A stretch of DNA of 64,000 nt, from assembly GCF_900103955.1 (NCBI RefSeq), contig NZ_FNIL01000001.1, forward strand, positions 1 through 64,000, given 5' to 3'. Position numbers and translations under genes: made by a program. Shown one piece after another: positions 16,538 to 25,948 of this stretch (positions within the stretch are counted from its first letter, which is position 1; each line of letters opens with the position of its first letter). The notes below the pieces were generated by a model. That model had not been told where the DNA came from, did not search any database, and saw only the letters and a program-made list of their open reading frames with translations. Source of the stretch: Alkalicoccus daliensis (GTDB taxonomy: Bacteria > Bacillota > Bacilli > Bacillales > Salisediminibacteriaceae).

Positions 16538-17053
16538 ATGAGAACGAATTATGAAAGTAACTATGAAAACAATGGAACTTCAAAAAGCAAATTCATTACG
16601 CCGGCAGTGTTATTATCTGTAATTGGTGGTATCATCTTCTGGCTTTCAAAACGGTCAGACCAGAGTGATTCAAACGATTCACAGGGAGTAAAGGAAAAAG
16701 CACAGCAGGCAAATGAACAGATAGATAAAGAAGAACTGAAAGACCGGTTCATGCGTGTAGTGGATCTGGTAAAAACTACTGCAACAAGCCTTCAGGAAAT
16801 CTATGATAAGCATGGAGAAGATCTTATGGAGCAGACAAAGCAGGTAAAGGAACAAGCCGAAAATGTTGCTTCAACTGCAAAAGAAGCAGGCGAAGATTTG
16901 AAAGAAATAAAGGATACGACCGGTCAGGAAACGAAAGAAGAGTTAAAGGGAGTAAAAGATGCTGCAAAAGTTGACACTGGTTCTTCAGAATCAAATCCAG
17001 AAGCCGTGCCTTTTGATCAGACAATTCCTCCTTTCCGGGATCCCCGAAAATAA
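16538..17053 (+). CDS. YtxH-like membrane-anchored coiled-coil protein
   Basis: This 171-residue protein has one transmembrane helix near the N-terminus (about 21-37) followed by a long charged, Lys/Glu/Gln-rich helical region (50-145) of the type seen in YtxH-like general stress proteins. The C-terminus ends in a Pro-rich tail (VPFDQTIPPFRDPRK). Ribosome-binding site AGGAGGG. The upstream SigB-like sequence agrees with a stress role. No enzymatic motif seen. Confidence 0.75.
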   Translation: MRTNYESNYENNGTSKSKFITPAVLLSVIGGIIFWLSKRSDQSDSNDSQGVKEKAQQANEQIDKEELKDRFMRVVDLVKTTATSLQEIYDKHGEDLMEQTKQVKEQAENVASTAKEAGEDLKEIKDTTGQETKEELKGVKDAAKVDTGSSESNPEAVPFDQTIPPFRDPRK

Positions 17054-17069
17054 CAGAAAAGTAACCGGC

Positions 17070-17103
17070 AGCCGTTATGGAACTCTCCATAGCGGCTTTT
17101 TTA
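17070..17103 (+). terminator. Terminator after YtxH-like gene
   Basis: An 11-bp stem (AGCCGTTATGG / CCATAGCGGCT) is followed by TTTTTTA. Confidence 0.88.
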
Positions 17104-17317
17104 TGATTTTAAAACCTCATCATCTGCAGCATCAAATAATTCATTTTCTTTTACTTCATAATCCTGGTTAAAAAAACAAGCAGACTTCATCGTTTCTTCA
17201 CAAATTAGCTCCATAATGAAAACATGATGAAAAGGACCCTTTCTTCTGAAAGCCTGACACTATATAATGCTTACGGGACAGTTTCATCTTAAGATCATCA
17301 ATAGGGGAGAGAGTAAT

Positions 17318-18319
17318 ATGAAGAAAGTTGGCTTAACAGCGTTAGGGACAGCGCTTTTTATATTGTCCGCTTGTGCAGAAAATACGGATGACATTGAAGT
17401 CTCCATGCACAATGGGGCGGAGGCAACAACGCAGATGCAGGAAACCGAAGAAGAAAATATAGAAAAAACTGAACTTCGAGAAAAGGTTACATCATTTATG
17501 CATATACACGGTCTTTCTTATGACCCGCTGCAGCCTGATATATTATATGTGGGCACGCACCATGGATTATTTCAGATCGATGAACACAATCAGTGGCACT
17601 GGATAGCTCCGGAAGAAGAAAGGCACGACTTAATGGGATTTAATTTTTTAGATGATGAGACGATGATTTCCAGTGGGCATCCAGCAGCAGAATCTGACCT
17701 GCAAAACCCCATTGGTGTGGTGACCAGTAAGGACCGGGGGGGCTCATGGGAGCCGGTTGCGCTGCACGGAGAAGTTGATTTCCATGTGCTGGAAGTGAAT
17801 GCTGGGAATTCTGAAGTGCTGTACGGAGTAGATGCACAAGAAGCAGTACTGTACCGTTCCTTTAACAGCGGCAGTGATTGGGAAAAACTTCCCTGGACAG
17901 GTCTGCCCGAAGGAGAAGTAGCTGCATACGCAATAGTATCTGATCCTGAAGATCCTTCTTCCCTCATGATGGGCTTGCCGCAGGGGATATTTCATTCTTC
18001 CGACAGCGGAGAATCATGGGAATTGATGCACGAAGGGATGACCCTCTCTATTGGTGAAGGAAGTATGCATGGCGAAGGAGTGGTCACGGCCTATCTTTTA
18101 GGAGAACCATCCGGCCTGATGCAAAGCAGGGACTTTGGGGAGACATGGGACCCATTGAATCTGACTTTGGAACATAACGATGCAGTGATGCAGCTGGCTG
18201 TGCACCCGGAAAATGAGAATATAATTACGGTAGGGACTTCCCAGGAACATTTATATCAAACTATTGATGGTGGAGAAAATTGGACAATGATTGCGGAAGC
18301 CGGAGAACCGGTATCCTGA
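17318..18319 (+). CDS. Beta-propeller lipoprotein (F510_1955/sortilin-like)
   Basis: This 333-residue lipoprotein has lipobox LSAC (about Cys19) and an acidic linker, then repeated propeller units with Asp-box features (SKDRGGSWEP, SFNSGSDWEK, SSDSGESWEL, SRDFGETWDP, TIDGGENWTM). This is the pattern of proteins annotated as F510_1955 family glycosylhydrolase in bacilli, though hydrolase activity is not established. The start ATG follows AGGGGAGAGAG; an upstream in-frame start has no such site. Monocistronic. Confidence 0.85.
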   Translation: MKKVGLTALGTALFILSACAENTDDIEVSMHNGAEATTQMQETEEENIEKTELREKVTSFMHIHGLSYDPLQPDILYVGTHHGLFQIDEHNQWHWIAPEEERHDLMGFNFLDDETMISSGHPAAESDLQNPIGVVTSKDRGGSWEPVALHGEVDFHVLEVNAGNSEVLYGVDAQEAVLYRSFNSGSDWEKLPWTGLPEGEVAAYAIVSDPEDPSSLMMGLPQGIFHSSDSGESWELMHEGMTLSIGEGSMHGEGVVTAYLLGEPSGLMQSRDFGETWDPLNLTLEHNDAVMQLAVHPENENIITVGTSQEHLYQTIDGGENWTMIAEAGEPVS

Positions 18320-18329
18320 CATATAGCAG

Positions 18330-18366
18330 CCTCAGCCCGGCATTTGCTGGCCTGAGGTTTTTTTTG
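18330..18366 (+). terminator. Terminator after propeller lipoprotein
   Basis: The stem CCTCAG...CTGAGG with a GC-rich inner part is followed by eight T. Confidence 0.85.
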
Positions 18367-18661
18367 AATTGATTAGATAATTCACCAGCTATTCATTTAC
18401 CAGGAGTAAATTTTCACGTTACAGGAAGAACATGGTACACTAAAATGGTAAATACATACTTTATTGGAAGAGGTAATTCCAGTCTGGCTTCTCATTATTA
18501 TCACTTTTGTAAAGGAGAAGAACTTCCTCAAACCAGCACAGGGAATAAAAGCTGAATCAAAATTTTATAGCGTGGCTTTTCTGAAAACTTACTCTTTAAA
18601 GCGCTCAAATAAAATATTTCGATGTTGATATAGGAGATGCATTTCGAGGAGGTAAAGCACT
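18367..18661. other. Intergenic, nothing clear
   Basis: About 295 bases, AT-rich. Only a 24-codon frame without a ribosome-binding site is visible. GAGGAGG at the end serves the next gene. Confidence 0.4.
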
Positions 18662-19036
18662 TTGGAAATCATTTTATTGATACTTATTATATTAGGAATT
18701 ATTAAAAGTATTTTCCTGCTGCAGTCAAGTCTAGTAAAAAAGCTGGGGCTGCAGGAAGCTGGATGGAAGGATTTCAAAGAAAATGGCGGAATATTATATA
18801 AATTAAGCTGGTACGCAGCTTTAGGGCTTCTTATTTTAATTCTTCTATTATGGGGGATGGGTCAGGAGCTTATTTATGTAGTTACTGTTTATTATTTCAT
18901 ATATATTTCGACTAAAATGCTCTATGACTGGAAAAAGTCAGAAGAACCCCTGCGGGCGGCAGTAACACTTATTACAAGCGGAGCTGGATTAGGAGGAATT
19001 TTTATGTTTGGATGGATTGTTTATCTCATGCTTTAG
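18662..19036 (+). CDS. Membrane protein, unknown (4 TM)
   Basis: This 124-residue hydrophobic protein has about four transmembrane helices, a short soluble loop (LGLQEAGWKDFKENGG) and a KKSEE turn. Start TTG is preceded by GAGGAGG. I do not recognise the family. Confidence 0.7.
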   Translation: MEIILLILIILGIIKSIFLLQSSLVKKLGLQEAGWKDFKENGGILYKLSWYAALGLLILILLLWGMGQELIYVVTVYYFIYISTKMLYDWKKSEEPLRAAVTLITSGAGLGGIFMFGWIVYLML

Positions 19037-19136
19037 AAAATAGTTGCTGCTGCTTTGATGGAAAGCATCTGATTTACTAATTTACGATGTTTTGAAAAAT
19101 AATATAAAGTAAACCTTTATGAGGAGGAAAATAAAG

Positions 19137-19673
19137 ATGAACCCAGTATTGATTCAACCTACTCTCTATTATCAGAACGCCTACCTTGATTTTTATGAAG
19201 AATGGATAAACAGCGGAGAAGAACTTGCTCCTTCTATAATAAAGTATTCTCCGGATAAATTTGAAGAAATGCTTGCACATCTGCAGGAAGCAGCCCAGGA
19301 AGAAAAAACTCCCGCCGGAAGAGTACCTCATTCCACTTATTGGCTTGCAGCAGAAGACAAAATTCTCGGGGCAGTCAATATCCGGCACAGCCTGACGAAA
19401 GAACTTCGTAATACGGGTGGTCACATCGGTTACGGCATTCGTCCTTCGGAAAGAAGGAAAGGCTATGCCACAGAGTTGCTGCGGCAGGCGCTGCTGAAAA
19501 CAAATGAGCTTGGACTGAAAGAAGTGCTGGTGATGTGTAATTCTGATAACATAGGCTCTAAAAAAACAATCCTGCACAACGGTGGAGCAGCAGAATATGA
19601 TTTCATAGAGCCGGATGCTACTGTAATAAACAGGTTTTGGATCCACAGGGGCAATTGCACAGATCAAAAATAA
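19137..19673 (+). CDS. GNAT acetyltransferase
   Basis: This 178-residue acetyltransferase has motif A in GGHIGYGIRPSERRKGYATELLRQAL (R-R-x-G-Y/H-A-T acetyl-CoA loop) and a motif B around VLVMCNSDNIGSKKTILHNGG. It resembles YkkB/YesJ-like acetyltransferases of bacilli that act on small molecules. The start ATG is set by GAGGAGG; the upstream ATG overlaps that site. It converges on the photolyase gene, 11 bases apart, with no separate terminator visible. Confidence 0.87.
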   Translation: MNPVLIQPTLYYQNAYLDFYEEWINSGEELAPSIIKYSPDKFEEMLAHLQEAAQEEKTPAGRVPHSTYWLAAEDKILGAVNIRHSLTKELRNTGGHIGYGIRPSERRKGYATELLRQALLKTNELGLKEVLVMCNSDNIGSKKTILHNGGAAEYDFIEPDATVINRFWIHRGNCTDQK

Positions 19674-19684
19674 TTTGTATAAAG

Positions 19685-21124
19685 TTACTCTGTATCTAAA
19701 TCTTTAAACATCGCTATCGCACGTTTTCTTTCCTCTTTATGGTCGACACTTGGTTCTGGATAATCCTTCCCGATAATACAGCCTGCTCGTTCTTGTTCTT
19801 CTTTTTTCATTTTATGCGGTTCGTGTATGAATTTAACCGGCACTTCTTTTAATTCAGGAACGTATTTTTTAACGAAAGCACCTTCAGGGTCGAACCGGGC
19901 TCCCTGGCGGACAGGGCTGAATACGCGGAAGTACGGAGCGGCGTCTGTTCCAACAGAAGATGACCACTGCCAGCCGCCGGAATTAGAAGCGGGGTCATGA
20001 TCTATTAATTTCTCCCGAAAGTATGCTTCCCCAATTCTCCAATCCATCTGATAATCCTTTGTAAGGAAAGAAGCTGTAATCATCCTCAGCCGATTGTGCA
20101 TCCAGCCGACTTTATTCAGCTGACGCATTCCGGCATCTACGATAGGAAATCCAGTGCGGCCTTCTTTCCATTTCTGCAGAAGGTCTTCATCCTCACGCCA
20201 GGAAAGCTCTCTGTATTTTTCCTGAAATTCTTTCGTTTCCACTTCCGGAAACTGATGAAAAATCATGTTATAAAAATCACGCCAGGCAAGCTCTTTAATA
20301 AAAGTTTCCGGACCTTTCGCAGCTTGTTTTTCTCTGGCACTGTCCGCTGCCTGAAAAACTCTCCGTGCAGAAAGGGAGCCGGTTCGTAAATAAGGAGACA
20401 GTCTGCTCGTGCCGGCTTTTTCTGGGAGGTCTCTCGATTCATCATAATGCGGGAGCACTTTTTTGCAGAAGTGTTCAAGGCGTTTCCTTCCTTCTTTTTC
20501 TCCCAGACGCTGCCACGTGCACTCACATAGCTCTACTACTTTTTCCCAGGCTTTTTCACTTTCAGCATCGAGTGTTTCCTTTGTTCCATAGCTGCTTTTC
20601 AGATCTTTTTGTGTGACAGAAGAGAGGCTTGGCTTTTCTGCCTGCATCCAGTTTCGCGAATAAGGAGTGTAAACTTTGTAGGGAGATCCATCCTCTTTTA
20701 AAATATCTTCGGGCGGATGAATGTAATTTCCCGGCGTCTGCTCGAAATATGCACCATTTTTTTCTATCACACTGCGTGCTTCCTCATCCCTGGCAGCAGC
20801 AAAAGAAGTATACTCGACTGCGCCAAAAATGGTATGTATGCCGCTTAATTGATCAAATAACTGCTGAAAAGCTTCCGTTACGGACCCGCTTATTATATGA
20901 AGCTTCATCCCTGCCTCTTCACATTGCCTGGAAAAGTTGTCGACAGTCTGAAAAAAATAGTCATTACTCAGGTCAATTTGGCCGGTGAAATCAGGATGAA
21001 GATGAAACACAAACAGGATTTCTCCATTAGTTTGTTCTGCTGCATCCAAGGCTTTCTTGAGTGCAGGGTTATCATCAAACCGGAAGTCATTTCGAAACCA
21101 TACTACATATGTATCTGCTTGCAT
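19685..21124 (-). CDS. phr: Deoxyribodipyrimidine photo-lyase
   Basis: This 479-residue enzyme repairs UV-induced cyclobutane pyrimidine dimers using light. The N-terminal antenna-binding Rossmann domain starts VVWFRNDFRFDDNPAL. The C-terminal FAD domain shows LSPYLRTGSLS, ELAWRDFYNMI, GFPIVDAGMRQL, GWMHNRLRM and DPASNSGGWQWSSSVGTDAAPYFR, all hallmarks of class I CPD photolyases. Length is typical. GGAGGTG precedes the start. Useful for an organism exposed to sunlight, which fits a salt-lake or surface habitat (inference). Confidence 0.95.
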   Translation of the reverse strand: MQADTYVVWFRNDFRFDDNPALKKALDAAEQTNGEILFVFHLHPDFTGQIDLSNDYFFQTVDNFSRQCEEAGMKLHIISGSVTEAFQQLFDQLSGIHTIFGAVEYTSFAAARDEEARSVIEKNGAYFEQTPGNYIHPPEDILKEDGSPYKVYTPYSRNWMQAEKPSLSSVTQKDLKSSYGTKETLDAESEKAWEKVVELCECTWQRLGEKEGRKRLEHFCKKVLPHYDESRDLPEKAGTSRLSPYLRTGSLSARRVFQAADSAREKQAAKGPETFIKELAWRDFYNMIFHQFPEVETKEFQEKYRELSWREDEDLLQKWKEGRTGFPIVDAGMRQLNKVGWMHNRLRMITASFLTKDYQMDWRIGEAYFREKLIDHDPASNSGGWQWSSSVGTDAAPYFRVFSPVRQGARFDPEGAFVKKYVPELKEVPVKFIHEPHKMKKEEQERAGCIIGKDYPEPSVDHKEERKRAIAMFKDLDTE

Positions 21125-21314
21125 TTATAGACACCTCCGTAAATTTTTCAGTTTCCTTTACTACATTTCCTTAAATGCAGGGAAGAAAACCTGCAGGGCG
21201 GCAGAAGAAAACTTATACTTTAAAAATGAAATTGACACATCTGAAAAAGAAGAGTAGTTTAAAATCAGGATGAATGAAGTGGGAGATACACCATGAAAAA
21301 TGAAAATAGCCCAA

Positions 21315-21434
21315 GCTGTTGAAGGAAGTCAAGGCTGGACCAGCGCAGGTTCAGAATTCATTTCAGCGACATGTTCTCCGCTGAGGTTAGTCGGGAACAA
21401 GTCCTCGAGTAAGCCTTGCCGAGAGTGGAACAGC
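21315..21434 (+). repeat. Dispersed intergenic element, copy A
   Basis: This element lies in the leader of the KtrC-like gene. Ends pair as GCTGTT/AACAGC and the 3' flank is ATGA. It shares CAGCGCAGGTTCAGAATTCA and GGTTAGTCGGGAACAAGTCC with the 4.3, 43.1 and 59.6 kb copies. Being about 75 bases before the gene start, it may be part of the transcript. Confidence 0.65.
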
Positions 21435-21508
21435 ATGACATACCTTCTAATAACAAGCTATTTTCAAAGCAGCCTAGAAATAAAGAAATTTATCCAGGAG
21501 GAACAAGT

Positions 21509-22198
21509 ATGTTCAATAAAAAAAATAAAGAAAAGCAGCCACGCAAAAAACAGTTTGCTGTAATTGGGCTCGGGAGATTTGGCGGAAGCGTATGTAAAGA
21601 GCTCCACGCGCAGGGGCATGAGGTACTGGCAATAGATATCGATGAAGACAAGGTGCGGGAGTATGCAGAGTTTTCTACGCACGCTGTCAGTATTGATACC
21701 ACAGACGAAAAAGCATTAAAAAATGCTGGAATCAGAAACTTTGATCATGTGGTAGTTGCGATTGGAGATCATATTCAGGCGAGTATTCTGACCACTTTAA
21801 GTTTAAAAGAACTCGGGATTGAAAAAGTCTGGGTAAAAGCCCAGAATACGTATCATCAAAAAGTGCTGGATAAGCTGGAAGCAGATCTGGTAGTGCATCC
21901 GGAATATGACATGGGAAAGCGTATCGCACATAAAATGACTTCCGACAAAGTGATCGATTTTATTGAACTGGAAGACGACTACAGTATTGTGGAACTATAC
22001 GCCACGAAAAAAATGCACGGTAAAAGCTTAATAGATTTAAATATCCGTTCAGAATATGGAATTACGATTCTTGCTTTTAAAAGAGAGAAAAAAATGAATA
22101 TCAGTCCCAACGCGCAGGAAGAACTGCATGAAGGCGATTTGCTGATTGTGATGGGGCATACGAAAGACCTGGAACGATTCGAAAACGAGGCATTATAA
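21509..22198 (+). CDS. KtrA/KtrC-family potassium uptake regulatory subunit
   Basis: This 229-residue RCK protein has an N-terminal Rossmann domain (FAVIGLGRFGGSVCKEL, GxGxxG; DIDEDKVREYAEF) for ATP/ADP and NAD. The C-terminal TrkA_C domain (about 145-225; the site that binds c-di-AMP in KtrA/KtrC) follows. A Lys-rich N-terminal extension of about 15 residues is unusual. The start ATG follows CAGGAGGAAC. No KtrB/KtrD channel gene is adjacent, as for B. subtilis ktrC, so it likely pairs with a membrane subunit elsewhere. Copy A of the dispersed element lies in its leader. Confidence 0.9.
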   Translation: MFNKKNKEKQPRKKQFAVIGLGRFGGSVCKELHAQGHEVLAIDIDEDKVREYAEFSTHAVSIDTTDEKALKNAGIRNFDHVVVAIGDHIQASILTTLSLKELGIEKVWVKAQNTYHQKVLDKLEADLVVHPEYDMGKRIAHKMTSDKVIDFIELEDDYSIVELYATKKMHGKSLIDLNIRSEYGITILAFKREKKMNISPNAQEELHEGDLLIVMGHTKDLERFENEAL

Positions 22199-22227
22199 TC
22201 AGTCTGAAACTAAAATCTTATCAGCGT

Positions 22228-22273
22228 AAAACAGGAACAGATCTCTTTTGAAGAGAAGCTGCTCCTGTTTTTT
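22228..22273. terminator. Bidirectional terminator between KtrC-like and GNAT genes
   Basis: The stem AAACAGGAACAG / CTGCTCCTGTTT has a loop containing a further TCTCTT/AAGAGA stem, and T-runs on both strands. Serves two convergent genes. Confidence 0.75.
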
Positions 22274-22291
22274 AGTTTATAATTTTTTCTG

Positions 22292-22744
22292 TTAAAGCGT
22301 ACGGCCGTAACGTTTGGAAATAATGTCATAAAATCCGAGTGCATTATAAAGGCGCTTGGTAGCTTCATTGTTCATCCCTGTCTCCAGTTCAATCCCTTTT
22401 AATCCTTCATTTTCTGCCCATTGCAGCACATGGAGCAGCAATTTTTTTGCGATACCCTGTTTCCGCTCCGCTTTCTTCACATAGAGGTCATTCAGCCATA
22501 TGTAGTAACCGCCTTTATCAAGAGCCACACCTTTATTTAAAAAAGCACACCCGATTACTTCATTATTTCTTTCTGCCACAAAGAACTCAGAAGCACATTC
22601 TTCCTGAAGTGCGAGTGCAATCGTTTCTTCCAGTTTTTCTGGAGTAGGAACATTGCTCAGCTGCTCCATCTGTTCCATCATCAAGCCAGCTATGTTGGCA
22701 ATCTCTTCTTTCGTTCCCGGTTTTTCTACTTTATAAATTTTCAT
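22292..22744 (-). CDS. GNAT acetyltransferase
   Basis: This 150-residue acetyltransferase has the acetyl-CoA motif in LNDLYVKKAERKQGIAKKLLLHVL (Q/RxxGxA) and GIELETGMNNEATKRLYNALGFYD. Start follows AAAGGAGT. It is a typical small-molecule or protein N-acetyltransferase of unknown target, monocistronic and convergent with the KtrC-like gene. Confidence 0.87.
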   Translation of the reverse strand: MKIYKVEKPGTKEEIANIAGLMMEQMEQLSNVPTPEKLEETIALALQEECASEFFVAERNNEVIGCAFLNKGVALDKGGYYIWLNDLYVKKAERKQGIAKKLLLHVLQWAENEGLKGIELETGMNNEATKRLYNALGFYDIISKRYGRTL

Positions 22745-22898
22745 CAGGCAGGACTCCTTTGCATAATTTCAATTTGCTGTTCAAGGAATAGTCATTTATC
22801 CCCGTTTTGAAACGGTAGGATTTATGCGACAATCATGTTATAACTATAATAAGCGGATTTTGTGCTTTTTAACTTTCATAAAATGAGGGGACAGGACG

Positions 22899-23813
22899 AT
22901 GGAACAATTTTTCTCAACGTTTACTTTCAGGACGATCTGGACACCGGAACTAATTCTGGTGCTTGCTTTGGTCAGTGCTGTATACTTTCTTATCATAACA
23001 AAATACCGTCACAAGTTTCCAGATGCTGAACCGGTGGAAAAGAAACGGATTGTTTATTTTCATCTCGGTCTGGTCGCGGTTTACTTAGGGTTTGGCGGAC
23101 CACTTTACGTACTGGGCCATTTAATGCTCAGCATGCATATGATTTCTATGGCAATTGTATACTTAATTGCGCCGCCTTTACTGCTTCTGGGAATTCCAAG
23201 CTGGTTTTTCAAACGATTCCAGCAGATGCGCCCGGTGCGCGGGTTCTTTTTTGTGATAGGGTTTCCAATTTTAGGCCTGCTTTTATTTAACGCTGCTTTC
23301 TCTATTTATCATATACCAGCAGTGTTCGACTATCTACTTACAAATGAAGGTGCGCACAACTTCTATCAGGTTGCAATGCTTCTGCTGGCAGCACTGATGT
23401 GGTGGCATATTATCCCGCGGATTCAAACAATGTATACAATGTCTGAATTAAAGCGGATCGGGTATATGTTTATAAGCGGTGTATTATTTACTCCTGCCTG
23501 TGCGCTGATTATCTTTGCAGGTACGCCGCTGTATGCAACTTATACAGATCCGGCAACCTGGTCCATGGCAATTGCCTACTGCCTGCCTCCGGGAGCAGAC
23601 ATACCGTTTAACTTGATGTCCGGGGAACAGTCACTGACGTTTTTATCACCAACCAACGACCAGCAGTTCGGCGGCGCGATGATGAAAGTCATTCAGGAAC
23701 TTGTTTACGCAATTGCGATCGGTCACTCTTTCCGTCTTTGGGTAAAAAGAGATAAGGATGAAGCACCGAAGCTTGAGTTCCAGGAATATGAAATGTATCA
23801 ATCGAAAGCTTAG
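22899..23813 (+). CDS. ctaG: Cytochrome c oxidase assembly factor CtaG
   Basis: This 304-residue protein of the caa3_CtaG family has seven predicted membrane helices. Conserved features include HLGLVAVYLGFGGPLYVLGHLMLSMHM (paired His in helices), FSIYHIPAVFDYLL, HNFYQVAMLLLAALMWWHII and FGGAMMKVIQELVYAIAIGHSF. CtaG is required for copper insertion into cytochrome caa3 oxidase. It precedes a SCO copper chaperone gene by 15 bases, and the pair forms an oxidase-maturation operon. Confidence 0.93.
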   Translation: MEQFFSTFTFRTIWTPELILVLALVSAVYFLIITKYRHKFPDAEPVEKKRIVYFHLGLVAVYLGFGGPLYVLGHLMLSMHMISMAIVYLIAPPLLLLGIPSWFFKRFQQMRPVRGFFFVIGFPILGLLLFNAAFSIYHIPAVFDYLLTNEGAHNFYQVAMLLLAALMWWHIIPRIQTMYTMSELKRIGYMFISGVLFTPACALIIFAGTPLYATYTDPATWSMAIAYCLPPGADIPFNLMSGEQSLTFLSPTNDQQFGGAMMKVIQELVYAIAIGHSFRLWVKRDKDEAPKLEFQEYEMYQSKA

Positions 23814-23828
23814 AAAAGGAAGGATATT

Positions 23829-24449
23829 ATGAAAAATATTGCCGCACTTCTTATCGGGGCAGGCCTTCTTTCCGGATGCAGCTTTTTGTATGAAGATGCT
23901 TCAGAATCTGCCGCTGGCGGAGATGCTGTAATTGATGTGACTGTCTCGGAAGATCCATGGGTAGCAGGAAAATTCGAAGCGGTCAATCAGCATGAGGAAA
24001 CTGTTACTGAACAAGATTTAGAAGGAGAATGGTGGGTCGCAAAAACCATTTTCACCCGTTGCCCAACAGTTTGTAACGTCATGACACCGAACATGAAAGA
24101 ACTGCAGGCGGCTGCAGAAGAAGCAGGAATAGATATTAAAATTGTTTCTTTCTCAGTTGATCCTGAATTTGATACGCCGGAACGTCTGGAAGCCTATGGA
24201 GAATCCTACGGCGCTGACTTTGATAACTGGCACTTCGTAACAGGGTACGAGATGGAGGAAATTCAATCCTACGTGCTGGAATCTTTTAAGGCGCAGATTC
24301 AGGAAGTGCCGGAGCAGGAAGATATTATGCATCCGACCCGGTTTTTCCTGATCGGGCCTGATCGTAAAGTACACCGTATGTATGCAGGAGAAAACAGCTT
24401 CGATGCGGAAGTTACTGTAGAAGACATGCAGCAGGTAATTAATAATTAA
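23829..24449 (+). CDS. SCO1/SenC-family copper chaperone lipoprotein
   Basis: This 206-residue lipoprotein has lipobox LSGC (Cys17) and a thioredoxin-like fold with the copper-binding CPTVC (C78, C82) and the distal His168 in DIMHPTRFFLIGP. SCO proteins deliver copper to the CuA site of cytochrome c oxidase subunit II and maintain its cysteines. It is downstream of ctaG in one operon and followed by a terminator. The counterpart in B. subtilis is YpmQ. Confidence 0.93.
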   Translation: MKNIAALLIGAGLLSGCSFLYEDASESAAGGDAVIDVTVSEDPWVAGKFEAVNQHEETVTEQDLEGEWWVAKTIFTRCPTVCNVMTPNMKELQAAAEEAGIDIKIVSFSVDPEFDTPERLEAYGESYGADFDNWHFVTGYEMEEIQSYVLESFKAQIQEVPEQEDIMHPTRFFLIGPDRKVHRMYAGENSFDAEVTVEDMQQVINN

Positions 24450-24459
24450 AGGAAAGAAG

Positions 24460-24489
24460 CTGTGCCGTAAGGATGGCGCAGTTTTTTTC
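24460..24489 (+). terminator. Terminator of ctaG-SCO operon
   Basis: The stem CTGTGCC / GGCGCAG is followed by TTTTTTT. Confidence 0.85.
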
Positions 24490-24670
24490 TGTTTTCCGGG
24501 GAGAAAATAAATAGGAAATTTTCTTTTTAGGCTTCCTCAAAAATACAAGGGAGTAGTCATACAGTCTATTGAACTAAGTGATTTGTTATTTACTCAAAGC
24601 GTTCCCCAGCTTATCAAAGCAAAATAAGCTGGAATTTGCTAAACTGGAATAAAAGGAGGCTTGCGTTGAT

Positions 24671-25948
24671 ATGTTGGAAGCACGTACCCCGATGAAAGTA
24701 TCTGAAGCAGTAGAAAAAGTTCTTCAAATAGAGGCAGTACATAATAAAACAGAAACAGTCCCGCTGCAGGAAGCAGGCGGGCGGATATTAGCAGAAGCGG
24801 TGATTGCAGATGCACCGGTGCCGCCATTTAACAGATCCCCGTTAGACGGCTTTGCAGTCCGTTCCGCCGATACAAAAGGAGCAGGAAGGGACACCCCAGT
24901 GACACTTCAGGTGATAGAAACCGTCGGCGCAGGACACGTCGCAGAAAAAGTACCGCAGCCTGGAGAAGCTATCAGAGTTATGACTGGAACGATCATGCCG
25001 AAGGAAACTGATGCGATCGTTATGTTTGAATTAACAAAAGAAGCAGAAGACGGCAGTGCTATTACAATTACCAGGGAATTTAATTCATGGGATAACGTTG
25101 TGATAAAAGGCGAGGAAATGGAAAAAGGAACAGTAGTACTGGAAGCTGGCGAGCGGCTGCATGCAGGTGGAATTGCTGCACTGGCTACGTTTGGATATGA
25201 CCAGGTGCAGGTAACTGCAAAACCGGTGATAGGTGTATTCGCTACAGGAACAGAACTGCTGGAGCCGGGTGATCCGCTTGAGCCGGGTAAAATACGAAAC
25301 AGTAATGCACCGATGGTTGTAGAACAGCTCCGGGAAGCGGGAGCGGCACCGGTATATTACGGACAGCTTCCTGATGATTTTGATTTATGTTATTCCAGAG
25401 TACAAAACGTGTTAGGAGATGTGGACGCGCTTATTACTACTGGGGGAGTTTCGGTTGGAGATTTTGATTTTCTCCCGGCAATATATGAGAAACTCGGAGC
25501 AGAAGTATTATTTAATAAAGTTGCTATGCGCCCGGGGAGTGTTACAACAGTGGCACAGTGGAATGGCAAGCCGCTGTTCGGCCTATCCGGGAATCCGTCT
25601 GCCTGCTTCGTCGGATTTGAACTTTTCACAGGACCTTGGCTGAGGCATTCAATGGGAGATAAAAAACCTTACCTGCAGCAAAGTAAAGCACTGCTCGGAA
25701 GTGATTTTCCCAAACCGAATCCTTTCACAAGATTTGTACGCGGCCATATCACTTTTCAGGACGGAAGATTAATCGCTACGCCTGCCGGATTGGATAAGTC
25801 CCAGGTTGTTACCTCACTTTCAAGGGCAAATGCTCTTATCGTCCTCCCGGGGGGCACGAGAGGCTTTCAGACAGGAGATCAGGTGGCTGTCCTTCTTTTA
25901 CGGGGGGAAGGAGAAGCTTACTTTGAAGAACCGGTGAAAGACAGGTGA
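24671..25948 (+). CDS. moeA: Molybdopterin molybdenumtransferase MoeA
   Basis: This 425-residue MoeA inserts molybdate into adenylated molybdopterin. Motifs are PPFNRSPLDGFAVRS (domain with the conserved Asp), VMTGTIMPKETDAIV, GTELLEPGDPLEPGKIRNSN, ITTGGVSVGDFDF and GLSGNPSACFVGFEL. The length is usual. The ATG follows AAGGAGG at a rather long spacing of about 12. Its stop overlaps the mobB start, and moaE and moaD follow, all closely spaced. The early-pathway genes moaA, moaC and mogA/moaB are not in this window. Confidence 0.95.
   Translation: MLEARTPMKVSEAVEKVLQIEAVHNKTETVPLQEAGGRILAEAVIADAPVPPFNRSPLDGFAVRSADTKGAGRDTPVTLQVIETVGAGHVAEKVPQPGEAIRVMTGTIMPKETDAIVMFELTKEAEDGSAITITREFNSWDNVVIKGEEMEKGTVVLEAGERLHAGGIAALATFGYDQVQVTAKPVIGVFATGTELLEPGDPLEPGKIRNSNAPMVVEQLREAGAAPVYYGQLPDDFDLCYSRVQNVLGDVDALITTGGVSVGDFDFLPAIYEKLGAEVLFNKVAMRPGSVTTVAQWNGKPLFGLSGNPSACFVGFELFTGPWLRHSMGDKKPYLQQSKALLGSDFPKPNPFTRFVRGHITFQDGRLIATPAGLDKSQVVTSLSRANALIVLPGGTRGFQTGDQVAVLLLRGEGEAYFEEPVKDR

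Noticed and set aside
18441-18515. 24-codon frame before the 4-TM protein
   Set aside because: No ribosome-binding site and no conserved feature.
21290-21480. c-di-AMP (ydaO) riboswitch before the KtrC-like gene
   Set aside because: Sequence does not show the conserved ydaO blocks and instead matches the dispersed element present at three unrelated sites.
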